Shown here piece after piece: positions 32,322-40,377 of a stretch of 64,000 nt of DNA (position 1 is the first letter of the stretch; each line of letters opens with the position of its first letter). Below the pieces are notes generated by a model that saw only the letters and a program-made list of their open reading frames with translations, made no database searches and was not told the origin of the DNA. The translations under genes were made by a program, and so were the position numbers. The DNA comes from Methanobacterium sp. (GTDB lineage: Archaea; Methanobacteriota; Methanobacteria; Methanobacteriales; Methanobacteriaceae): positions 186,001-250,000 of the forward strand of contig JADFDH010000002.1 of assembly GCA_018263005.1 (NCBI GenBank), in the 5' to 3' direction.

Positions 32322-34310
32322 ATGGCAGAAGAAGAAAAAAACCAAGGAACAACCGAAGAACCAAAAATAGGAGTCTATGTATGTCATTGTGGTATCAACA
32401 TTGGTGGTGTGGCTGACGTCCCAGCTTTAGCAGAATATGCAGCAACATTACCTAACGTAGTGGTATCTGAAGAATACAAGTACTTCTGTTCTGATCCTGG
32501 TCAAGAAATGATCAAGAAAGATGTCAAAGAAAAAGGAATTAATAGAGTAGTTGTGGCAGCATGTTCACCCCGACTTCACGAACCCACATTCAGAAGATGT
32601 GTAAAAGAAGCCGGATTAAACCCTTACCTCTTTGAATTTGCAAACATAAGAGAACATGACACATGGGTTCACATGAATGAACCAGAAGCCGCCACAGAAA
32701 AGGCAAAAGACCTTATAAGAATGGCTGTTGCCAAAGCAAGATTATTAGAGGCACTTGAATCCGAAAAAGTTGCAGTTAAAGACACCGCTTTAGTTATAGG
32801 TGGGGGTGTAGCTGGTATCCAATCAGCTCTCGACCTGGCTGATATGGGATTCAAAACCTATCTGGTAGAGAAAAACCCGACCATAGGTGGAAGAATGTCC
32901 CAGCTGGACAAAACATTCCCTACCCTGGATTGTTCCATGTGTATTCTCGCCCCGAAAATGGTGGACTGTGGAAAACACGATAATATTGAACTCTTATCCT
33001 ATGCTGAGGTAAAAGAAGTCGATGGATACATCGGAAACTTCAAAGTTAAAGTTGTTAAAAAGCCAAGATATGTAGATGAAGACATCTGTACCGGATGTGG
33101 AAGCTGTACAGAAGTTTGCCCAATTGAAATACCTAATTACTTCGATGAAGGAATGGGTATGGTTAAAGCAACCTACATAGCCTTCCCTCAAGCAGTACCA
33201 CTGGTAGCAACCATTGATAAAGATTACTGTATCGATTGTAAACTCTGTGATCAAGCCTGTGGAAACGGTGCTATAAACCACGACCAGGAACCAGAAGAAA
33301 TCGATTTAGAAATAGGTACCATCATTGTTGCTACTGGATATGACCCTTACAACCCAACTGAGAAGAAAGAATGGAGTTATGAAGACTCAGAAAATGTGAT
33401 TACCGGTATGGAACTGGAAAGATTAATCAACGCATCTGGACCTACTCAGGGACACGTATTAAAACCATCAGATGGAGAACACCCAAAAAGCGTTGCCTTC
33501 ATCCAGTGTGTGGGTTCTAGAGATGAGCAGATAAACAAACCATATTGTTCCAGAGTATGCTGTATGTATGCTATGAAAAACGCACAGCTTATCAAAGACC
33601 ACGAACCTGACACTGAAGTTACCATCTACTACATGGATATAAGAGCATTTGGTAAAGGATTTGAAGAGTTCTACAGAAGATCACAGGAGAAATACGGTAT
33701 CAAATTCGTCAGAGGTCGACCAGCTACCGTCTTAGAAAACCCAGATCAGACCTTAACCATCCGAGCAGAAGACACCATGCTAGGTAAAGTAACCGAGTAT
33801 GACTACGACATGGTAGTTCTATCTGTAGGTCTGGAACCACCAGAAGGAATAGAAGAGCTCAGACAGACCATAGGCCTATCTAAAAGTGCAGACGGTTTCC
33901 TCATGGAAGCTCACCCTAAACTCAGACCTGTTGACACCCTGACTGATGGTGTTTACTTGGCAGGAGTATCACAGGGACCTAAAGACATACCTGACGCAGT
34001 TGCTCAGGCATCTGGAGCAGCAGCCCGAGCTGCTATACCAATGGTCAAAGGTGAAGTGGAAATCGAACCTATAGTTGCATCTGTAAATGAAGATGTATGC
34101 GGTGGATGCGAAGTTTGTCTGGAACTATGCCCATTCGGTGCAATAGAAAGAGAAGATGAAAGAGCTCATGTAAACATCGCATTATGTAAAGGATGCGGAA
34201 CATGTGTAGCAGCCTGCCCATCTGGAGCGATGGACCAGCAGCACTTCAGAACCGCTCAAATCATGGCTCAGATAGAAGCCGCTATGGGTGGAACCGGAGA
34301 AGCAAAATAA
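32322..34310 (+). CDS. hdrA: CoB-CoM heterodisulfide reductase subunit A
   Basis: Flavin-containing electron-bifurcating subunit of the cytoplasmic HdrABC-MvhADG complex, which couples H2 oxidation to heterodisulfide and ferredoxin reduction. 662 aa. FAD-binding VIGGGVAGIQSA (~157-168) is followed by GGRM; ferredoxin-type clusters are CTGCGSCTEVCP (256-267), CIDCKLCDQACG (303-314), CGGCEVCLELCP (593-604) and CKGCGTCVAACP (622-633), with further Cys (CHC near 23-25, CSMC, CSRVCC) for additional clusters. No in-frame UGA, so it is the Cys form. Alone here; hdrBC are elsewhere, as usual in the order. Confidence 0.97.
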   Translation: MAEEEKNQGTTEEPKIGVYVCHCGINIGGVADVPALAEYAATLPNVVVSEEYKYFCSDPGQEMIKKDVKEKGINRVVVAACSPRLHEPTFRRCVKEAGLNPYLFEFANIREHDTWVHMNEPEAATEKAKDLIRMAVAKARLLEALESEKVAVKDTALVIGGGVAGIQSALDLADMGFKTYLVEKNPTIGGRMSQLDKTFPTLDCSMCILAPKMVDCGKHDNIELLSYAEVKEVDGYIGNFKVKVVKKPRYVDEDICTGCGSCTEVCPIEIPNYFDEGMGMVKATYIAFPQAVPLVATIDKDYCIDCKLCDQACGNGAINHDQEPEEIDLEIGTIIVATGYDPYNPTEKKEWSYEDSENVITGMELERLINASGPTQGHVLKPSDGEHPKSVAFIQCVGSRDEQINKPYCSRVCCMYAMKNAQLIKDHEPDTEVTIYYMDIRAFGKGFEEFYRRSQEKYGIKFVRGRPATVLENPDQTLTIRAEDTMLGKVTEYDYDMVVLSVGLEPPEGIEELRQTIGLSKSADGFLMEAHPKLRPVDTLTDGVYLAGVSQGPKDIPDAVAQASGAAARAAIPMVKGEVEIEPIVASVNEDVCGGCEVCLELCPFGAIEREDERAHVNIALCKGCGTCVAACPSGAMDQQHFRTAQIMAQIEAAMGGTGEAK

Positions 34311-34342
34311 GGGTTTATAACCCTTCTTAATTTATTTTTTTT
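34309..34342 (+). terminator. Hairpin plus poly-T after hdrA
   Basis: AAGGGTT (34309-34315) and AACCCTT (34319-34325) form a perfect 7-bp stem with a 3-nt loop starting at the hdrA stop codon, followed by a run of eight T (34335-34342). It is the clearest intrinsic-terminator-like structure in the window and would insulate the highly expressed hdrA. Confidence 0.65.
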
Positions 34343-34434
34343 AAATAATATTTAATAATTTTTTATTCATTCGTATGCAAAATTGGATCTTAATTTTAAA
34401 AATTAATACCATTCTTGAAATCAGAGGGGTATAA

Positions 34435-35127
34435 ATGTCGAATTCCTTTAAAGAATTAGGTGAAAAACTAAAAGTTATTTTAAAACTAAAGAAAGAACCT
34501 GTGGCCATAAAATGGTCTGTTAAAGAACCTAGAAATATTGATAAGGAACAGGGAAAATCCAGGTTCTGCACCAAACTTGACAAAGCCATGCAGGGGGATA
34601 TATTTTATGCCACTGCAGAAGAAGAGGAATGTATGGGTGGTTTAAGATATTCAGGGCTTAAAAATCCTAAAGAATTTCCAAAAAACATGCGAAGTGGTTC
34701 TTTCCTGGTGCCGGCTGGAGTTTATAAAAGTATTCCTGCAGTGCAGAGATCCTGGAAAAATAATATAGCAATTGAGCCTGAAATATTCCATGCTGTGATA
34801 TTTTCACCCCTTCTGAAAGCAGATTTCGAACCAGATGTAATATTCATCATTTGTAATTCCCAACAGGCTATGTTAATTTTACATGCTAACGCTTATGATT
34901 CTGGATCACATGGATTGGGCGCGGATTCCGGGCCAATATGCAGTTCAATGGCTGCAGTACCCTATTTAACAGGGGAGGTTACTTATGGATTTGGTGATAT
35001 TGGATCCAGAAGAAACATGACAATTAAAACTGATGAAGTGATGGTAAGCATTCCAGCAACTGATCTGGAACGTGTAGTTACCAATTTATCGGAGATGATG
35101 ACCAAGACTTTCTTCCGTGACATTTAA
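34435..35127 (+). CDS. DUF169 family protein
   Basis: 230-aa DUF169 protein; the family is common in methanogens and anaerobes and has no assigned reaction. Typical features: KKEPVAIKW near the N-terminus, a CxKL-type first Cys (FCTKLDKAM), EEECMGG, and a late GADSGPICSS. The scattered Cys could bind metal or a cluster. A ribosome-binding site GAGGGG precedes the ATG. It stands alone between hdrA and glyA, so context says little. Confidence 0.85.
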   Translation: MSNSFKELGEKLKVILKLKKEPVAIKWSVKEPRNIDKEQGKSRFCTKLDKAMQGDIFYATAEEEECMGGLRYSGLKNPKEFPKNMRSGSFLVPAGVYKSIPAVQRSWKNNIAIEPEIFHAVIFSPLLKADFEPDVIFIICNSQQAMLILHANAYDSGSHGLGADSGPICSSMAAVPYLTGEVTYGFGDIGSRRNMTIKTDEVMVSIPATDLERVVTNLSEMMTKTFFRDI

Positions 35128-35422
35128 ATTTAAACAATATTAATCATTACCCTATACTATTTATTATGCTAATTTTATTCTTTATTTTAGTCATAACATT
35201 TTATATCGAATTATTGAGTGTTTTATATCAGTATAGAAGAAGAATTATTAAAATCAGGATAATAAATATGAATTTTAAAAATTTCATAATAGACTGTAAA
35301 ATTTTCTAACAAATCATACCTACCATAAATTATTATTCATACTTATACAATTTTAATTATACTAGAAATTGAATAATAAGATAGATTTTCTTTATACTCT
35401 AACGTTTACCCGGAGGAATATG

Positions 35423-36691
35423 ATGTCTAATAATAAGAAATACGCTCTTGATATAGAAGAAATAACAAAAGAGCACCATAAATGGATGAAAAATAGTATA
35501 AATTTAATTGCCAGTGAAAATATTACCAGTTTAAGAGTTAGGGAAGCTTTAGCAACGGATTTATCCCATAGATATGCAGAAGGCCTTTCTGGTGAAAGAT
35601 TTTATGAGGGCTGTATTTATATCGATCAGATAGAAGATCTGGCTATAGAACTTTCAAAAAAATTATATAATGCCGAACATGCTAACGTACAGCCCATATC
35701 TGGTGTGGTGGCTAATTTAGCCTCTTTTTTCGCCCTTTCAGATTATAATGATATTATGATGGCTTTGGACGTACCTATGGGCGGCCATATAAGCCATGCA
35801 AATGTCAGCGCGGCAGGTATAAGGGGTTTAAAAACTATTCCCCAACCATTCGATGCAGATAAAATGAACATCGACCCTGACGCTGTGAAAAAAGAAATCC
35901 TAGAGAAAAAACCTAAAATCATCCTTTTCGGAGGCAGTTTATTCTTATTCCCCCACCCCGTCAGCGAAGCACGGGAGGCAGCTGATGAAGTAGGTGCGCG
36001 GATAATGTACGACGGTGCCCATGTTCTAGGACTGATTGCTGGAGGGAAGTTTCAGGACCCATTAAGAGAGGGAGCTGATCTATTAGTGGGAAGTACGCAT
36101 AAAACATTCCCCGGACCACAAGGTGGTATTATTTTATGTAAAGACGAAATAGCAGATGATATTGATGAAGCCGTCTTTCCGGGAGTGGTGAGTAATCATC
36201 ATCTACATCATTTGGCCGCTTTGGGCATATCCACTGCAGAGATGCTGGAATTCGGTGTAGACTATGCAGGTCAGGTTATCAAGAATGCACAAGCACTTGC
36301 TCGAGATCTTCATGAACTGGGGTTCTTCGTATTATGTGAGGATCAGGGATTCACCCAATCTCATCAGGTTGTTATGGACGTTGCAAAACTGGGTAGGGCT
36401 AGTGAATTCGCTAAAACACTACAAAGCAATAATATAATACTTAACAAAAACCTTTTACCCTGGGATAACGTGAACCGGTCAGATGACCCGTCGGGTATAC
36501 GGTTAGGAACTCAGGAGATAACTCGCCGCGGACTTAAAGAATCACATATGAGCGAAGTAGCTGAATTCATTAAGAAAGTGGTTATGGATGGTAAAAATGT
36601 TGAAAATGAGGTTAAAGAGTTCATGAACCAGTATACTAAAGTCCATTACGCCTTTGAAGAAACTCAGGCCTATGATTATATGGAATTTTAA
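35423..36691 (+). CDS. glyA: Serine hydroxymethyltransferase (archaeal, tetrahydromethanopterin-type)
   Basis: PLP enzyme interconverting serine and glycine plus a methylene C1 unit; in methanogens the acceptor is tetrahydromethanopterin. The start is set by GGAGG at 35412-35416 with the ATG at 35423 (422 aa); ATG 35420 is too close and an upstream TTG frame is spurious. IASENITS (N-terminal), MYDGAHVLGLI and the PLP Lys in STHKTFPGPQGG are diagnostic. It is followed 69 bp later by the DmrB-like flavoprotein, another tetrahydromethanopterin-related gene. Confidence 0.95.
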   Translation: MSNNKKYALDIEEITKEHHKWMKNSINLIASENITSLRVREALATDLSHRYAEGLSGERFYEGCIYIDQIEDLAIELSKKLYNAEHANVQPISGVVANLASFFALSDYNDIMMALDVPMGGHISHANVSAAGIRGLKTIPQPFDADKMNIDPDAVKKEILEKKPKIILFGGSLFLFPHPVSEAREAADEVGARIMYDGAHVLGLIAGGKFQDPLREGADLLVGSTHKTFPGPQGGIILCKDEIADDIDEAVFPGVVSNHHLHHLAALGISTAEMLEFGVDYAGQVIKNAQALARDLHELGFFVLCEDQGFTQSHQVVMDVAKLGRASEFAKTLQSNNIILNKNLLPWDNVNRSDDPSGIRLGTQEITRRGLKESHMSEVAEFIKKVVMDGKNVENEVKEFMNQYTKVHYAFEETQAYDYMEF

Positions 36692-36760
36692 TATTTATAA
36701 TCATGAGAAATTTGAAATAATTTCAAGAAAAAAATTAAATTATAAAAGGGGAGTATTAAA

Positions 36761-37459
36761 ATGAAAATCGCATGGGGAATAACCGGCGCTGGACATCTCT
36801 TACAATATAGTGTAGAAACCCTGGAGATGTTAAAAGAAGAAGATCATGAAATTTCCATTTACCTTTCAGGTGCTGGTGAGGAAGTTCTAAAAATGTATGG
36901 TCTTTTCAATCGGGTTTTAAAATTAACTGGTGGATATTATAAGGAATTAGTCCGGGAAAAAGATCAGGAATCCAGTTATCCTATGACTGGAAGATTCTCC
37001 CTAGGAAAATATGACCTGCTGGTTGTATCACCCACCACATCCAATACCATAGGTAAGATTGTTAATGGGATTGCTGATACCCTGATAACTAACGCTGTAG
37101 CTCAGGCAGGAAAAGGCAAAGTTAAAACCTGTATAATTCCAGTTGATCTTGAATCAGGCGATTTAGAAACTGTTTTACCTTCTAAATTGGAGTTGGAACT
37201 ATGTCAAAAATGTGAGGTATGCGAAGCTGCTGGCGCCTGCCCTCAGGAGGCAATAACACCGGGGGTGGAGATTAACCTATTGAAGTGTAAAGGTTGCGGT
37301 GCCTGTCAAAGAGCATGTCCCTTCAACGCTATCACTGGTGGGAAAATGATCACCATACATATGAGAGATATAGATATAGAAAATACCCGGAAACTTTTCC
37401 AATTCCCCGGTGTTGAAGTGTTGTCTCATCCTTCTGAGGTATTAAAATTGGTTAAATAG
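36761..37459 (+). CDS. DmrB-like flavoprotein with two [4Fe-4S] clusters
   Basis: 232-aa protein with an N-terminal flavoprotein (Rossmann-like, FMN-binding) domain (WGITGAGHLLQYS, ... VSPTTSNTIGKI) and a C-terminal ferredoxin part: CQKCEVCEAAGACP (148-161) and CKGCGACQRACP (~178-189). This matches the dihydromethanopterin reductase (acceptor) group, which reduces dihydromethanopterin to tetrahydromethanopterin, or its close archaeoflavoprotein relatives. Position after glyA fits C1-carrier metabolism. Substrate not proven. Confidence 0.85.
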   Translation: MKIAWGITGAGHLLQYSVETLEMLKEEDHEISIYLSGAGEEVLKMYGLFNRVLKLTGGYYKELVREKDQESSYPMTGRFSLGKYDLLVVSPTTSNTIGKIVNGIADTLITNAVAQAGKGKVKTCIIPVDLESGDLETVLPSKLELELCQKCEVCEAAGACPQEAITPGVEINLLKCKGCGACQRACPFNAITGGKMITIHMRDIDIENTRKLFQFPGVEVLSHPSEVLKLVK

Positions 37460-37503
37460 ATAAGTAAAATTTTTAATAAAAAATTTTGAATCCAGGTGAA
37501 AAA

Positions 37504-37932
37504 ATGGAAGCATCAAAAGAAACTGTAAATGCGATACATGGAATTTTGAAGAATTACATTCAGGCCTATGCGAATAAGGACTTGGAAGGCATTATGAAAC
37601 TATTTGTAAAGGACCCTGATCTGGTTGCTATCGGGGCTGGTAGGGATGAATGGGTTAAAGGATCTGAAAATCTTAAAAAAGGTTTTCATCGAGATATGAG
37701 CCAAGCAGATGAAATAAATATGGATTTTGAAGATATTACGGTTTCATCATCAGGTAATGTTGCCTGGCTATCGGCCCATATGTCCATGAATGTGAAGGTG
37801 GGAAAAGAAGATATAACTATGTTTGGACGTTTAAGTCTGGTTTTTGAAGAGAGAAACCATGAATGGCTTATTAGCCACTTGCATTTTTCTGTTCCAGATG
37901 AACAGGAGGATGGTCAGTCCTATCCAGTTTAA
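37504..37932 (+). CDS. NTF2/SnoaL-like (DUF4440-type) protein
   Basis: 142 aa from the ATG at 37504, chosen for the CAGGTGAA site upstream. Sequence pattern of the NTF2-like cone fold: an N-terminal helix with YIQAYANKDLEGIMKLF, then FxxD..., SGNVAWLSAHMS and ending RNHEWLISHLHFSVP. The fold serves as enzyme or ligand-binding scaffold; substrates are unknown. It is the last plus-strand gene before two minus-strand genes, 44 bp after the DmrB-like gene. Confidence 0.8.
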   Translation: MEASKETVNAIHGILKNYIQAYANKDLEGIMKLFVKDPDLVAIGAGRDEWVKGSENLKKGFHRDMSQADEINMDFEDITVSSSGNVAWLSAHMSMNVKVGKEDITMFGRLSLVFEERNHEWLISHLHFSVPDEQEDGQSYPV

Positions 37933-37982
37933 TAGGTTAATTAAAGTTTTGATTTTTAACTTATTTTTATTTAAATTGACTT

Positions 37983-38270
37983 TTAATCTTTCAATAAATC
38001 TATAAGATATGCTGTCATCTCCAGTTCTTCCCGGGCCAGGAAATCCTGGGGATTTATTTTTGATTCTTCACTTTTAAAGGGGTAGAATTTCTCTTCAAAG
38101 TATATGGTTATGTAGAGGTGATCTCCCCTAATTTCTGACGGGTCTTCCAGTCTTTTTATTAGTTTATTAAGGTTATCCCGGTCTAAGTTGGTGACTTGAT
38201 AAGTGACATAGTAACTCTTATCTTCATCTGAAAATCCGTTTTCTAGAATCTTTACCTTAATTTCATTCAT
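37983..38270 (-). CDS. Small conserved hypothetical protein
   Basis: 95-aa protein, family not recognised with certainty (the Methanobacteria-restricted DUF5750 is possible). Predicted alpha/beta with VKILENGFSDEDKSYYVTYQVTNLD, then ITIYFEEKFYPF and an acidic helical end (FLAREELEMTAYLIDLLKD). Acidic overall and without Cys, signal or membrane segments, so a cytoplasmic protein. AGGAGA precedes the ATG. Neighbour on the same strand is the DUF192 gene 110 bp upstream. Confidence 0.7.
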   Translation of the reverse strand: MNEIKVKILENGFSDEDKSYYVTYQVTNLDRDNLNKLIKRLEDPSEIRGDHLYITIYFEEKFYPFKSEESKINPQDFLAREELEMTAYLIDLLKD

Positions 38271-38380
38271 TTTTTTCTCCTATTTTTTATAACTGGTTAA
38301 TTATTTTTTTTTAAGACGAATTAGGTTATTTAAATTAGTTAAGATTATTATCGGTGAATTATATCCTTATATAATAATTA

Positions 38381-38764
38381 TCATGCACTATCACAGGTAA
38401 AATCAAGTTCATCTCCTATTTCGGTTTTAGATGATTTAATCCTGCCTTCTTCCAGTTCAATAACATATCTTGCTGGTTTTTTAGGATTATAGGTTTGCCA
38501 TGGTTTTAGATATACTGTGTCAACCACTCTTTTATGCTCATCTAGGAATATCACATCTAATGCTATTCTCATAAAGAACATATGAATACCAGATCCACGT
38601 CTCCCTCTGCCTTTTGGAATGGTTAAAACCAGCCCTCGGAATATTTTGGCCTTTAACATTAGGCCCTTAAATCTGGATAGAAAACTATCTGCCAGGTCTG
38701 CATAGCCAAGGTTGGTATTTTTGGTACTGTTTATTATTAAAAATCCTTTTGAGTAATCAGGCAT
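38381..38764 (-). CDS. DUF192 family protein
   Basis: 127-aa DUF192 protein: the motif SRFKGLMLK near 30-38, then GIHMFFMRIALDVIFLDEHKRVV (split) and a PARYVIELEEG C-terminus. DUF192 proteins are small beta-rich proteins found across bacteria and archaea; no signal peptide here, unlike many bacterial members, so it should be cytoplasmic. Role unknown. It is divergent from metK. Confidence 0.85.
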   Translation of the reverse strand: MPDYSKGFLIINSTKNTNLGYADLADSFLSRFKGLMLKAKIFRGLVLTIPKGRGRRGSGIHMFFMRIALDVIFLDEHKRVVDTVYLKPWQTYNPKKPARYVIELEEGRIKSSKTEIGDELDFTCDSA

Positions 38765-39001
38765 ATTAACACCATATCTGTATCGGTTAATTTATTTCTT
38801 TTTATTCAATCTGAGTTCTATTTATGGTTTAAATCATTATTATAACGATTGATTTTATACTTAATTCTATGATTTATACAATCATTTTTATATCATAAAT
38901 GTTAAAGGGCATAAAGGTGAACAACTAATATAATAATATGTTATCTCCCAGGACATTCATGTTTAGATAATTATTATTTTTTCAATTAGGAGGTTAATGT
39001 T

Positions 39002-40207
39002 ATGAGAAACATCATAGTAGAAGAGCTTATACAAAAGCCAATTGAAGAACAGGAAATTGAAATCGTTGAAAGAAAGGGTATTGGACACCCTGATAGTATA
39101 AGCGATGGAATAGCTGAATCTGTGAGTCGTGCTCTTAGTGAAACTTATATCGAAAAATTCGGGGGTGTATTGCACCATAACACTGACGAAGTACAGATCA
39201 CCGCCGGTGAATCATTCCCAGTTTTTGGTGGAGGAGAAATAATAAAACCCATGGATATATTACTCACTGGTCGTGGTATTTCAGAGATCGACGGGACCAA
39301 AATTGGTGTCGACAGGATAGCTATAACAGCTGCTAAGGAATATTTGAAGGAAAACATTTTGAATCTGGATGTTGAAACCAGCACCGTGGTTGAATGTAAG
39401 ATAGGCCATGGATCTGGAGATCTGGTGCATGTTTTCGGTAGAAAAGACGCGGTGCCCTCCTCTAATGATACTTCTTTCGGAGTCGGTTATGCACCGTTTT
39501 CTGAGACAGAAAATATCGTTATGGAGACAGAACAACTTTTGAACTCTCGTGATTTTAAAAAGAAATATCCTGAAATCGGAGAGGATATAAAAGTCATGGG
39601 ATTACGAGATAATGATAAAATCACCTTAACTATTGCTATTGCCATGATTTCACAGTACACCGATGATCTGGACCATTATATCAGCGTAAGAGATGAAGTT
39701 AAAGGTAAAGTGCTTGATTTAGCTGCTAAATTTACTGATAGAGAAATAGAGGCCTTTATTAACACTGCAGATAGTTTTGATAATGATAATCCCTCTGTCT
39801 ATTTGACAGTGACCGGTACTTCTGCAGAAATGGGTGATGACGGTTCTGTTGGAAGAGGAAATAGGGCTAATGGACTTATAACCCCTAATAGGCCCATGTC
39901 CATGGAAGCTACCTCAGGTAAAAATCCAATAAACCACGTGGGAAAAATATACAATCTTTTGTCCAATGAAATGGCTAAAGAAATTACTGAAAAAGTAGAT
40001 GGTGTGCAACAAGTTCATATAATGACTTTAAGCCAGATAGGTAAGCCTATAGACCAGCCCAGAGCATGTAGTGCTCAGATAATCACAGAAAAGGAATGCA
40101 GCCTTAACTCTGTCTGTGCTGATGTTGAAGGAATTATGGATTCCTGGCTGGAAAATATCTCCCAGATTACAGAGATGCTGGTAGAAGGAAAATTACGTAC
40201 CTTTTAA
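39002..40207 (+). CDS. metK: S-adenosylmethionine synthetase, archaeal type
   Basis: 401-aa archaeal MAT, which makes SAM from methionine and ATP and is distinct in sequence from bacterial MetK. Signature elements: ERKGIGHPDSISDGIAE (~22-38), HHNTDEVQITAG, GHGSGDLV and the GDDGSVGRGNR active-site loop. It serves the many SAM users in this window (RsmA, Dph2, CbiL, AmrS, HemK). GGAGG precedes the ATG; TATA-like TTTTTATATCA lies ~115 bp upstream. A T-run follows the stop. Confidence 0.97.
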   Translation: MRNIIVEELIQKPIEEQEIEIVERKGIGHPDSISDGIAESVSRALSETYIEKFGGVLHHNTDEVQITAGESFPVFGGGEIIKPMDILLTGRGISEIDGTKIGVDRIAITAAKEYLKENILNLDVETSTVVECKIGHGSGDLVHVFGRKDAVPSSNDTSFGVGYAPFSETENIVMETEQLLNSRDFKKKYPEIGEDIKVMGLRDNDKITLTIAIAMISQYTDDLDHYISVRDEVKGKVLDLAAKFTDREIEAFINTADSFDNDNPSVYLTVTGTSAEMGDDGSVGRGNRANGLITPNRPMSMEATSGKNPINHVGKIYNLLSNEMAKEITEKVDGVQQVHIMTLSQIGKPIDQPRACSAQIITEKECSLNSVCADVEGIMDSWLENISQITEMLVEGKLRTF

Positions 40208-40227
40208 ATAAAATATTTCTTTAATTC

Positions 40228-40235
40228 TTTTTTTT
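40228..40235 (+). terminator. Poly-T stretch after metK
   Basis: Run of eight T about 20 bp past the metK stop codon and before the ileS promoter region; likely stops metK transcription. No hairpin. Confidence 0.35.
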
Positions 40236-40377
40236 ATTATCTTCTTTTGAAAATGTTAAAACAAAAAAAATTTGATTTTTTTAATCAATTTATTATATCC
40301 AATTAAACTATTATAATAGAAATCACAGATTAGTTTTATTCTAAGATGATAGTTTTTTAATTAGGGGAGAATGAAAA

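Noticed and set aside
32322..34310. Selenocysteine (in-frame UGA) in hdrA
   Set aside because: The frame has no internal UGA; all expected positions are Cys codons.
35268..35309. 13-residue ORF (MNFKNFIIDCKIF) before glyA
   Set aside because: No ribosome-binding site, AT-rich chance composition, not a convincing leader peptide.
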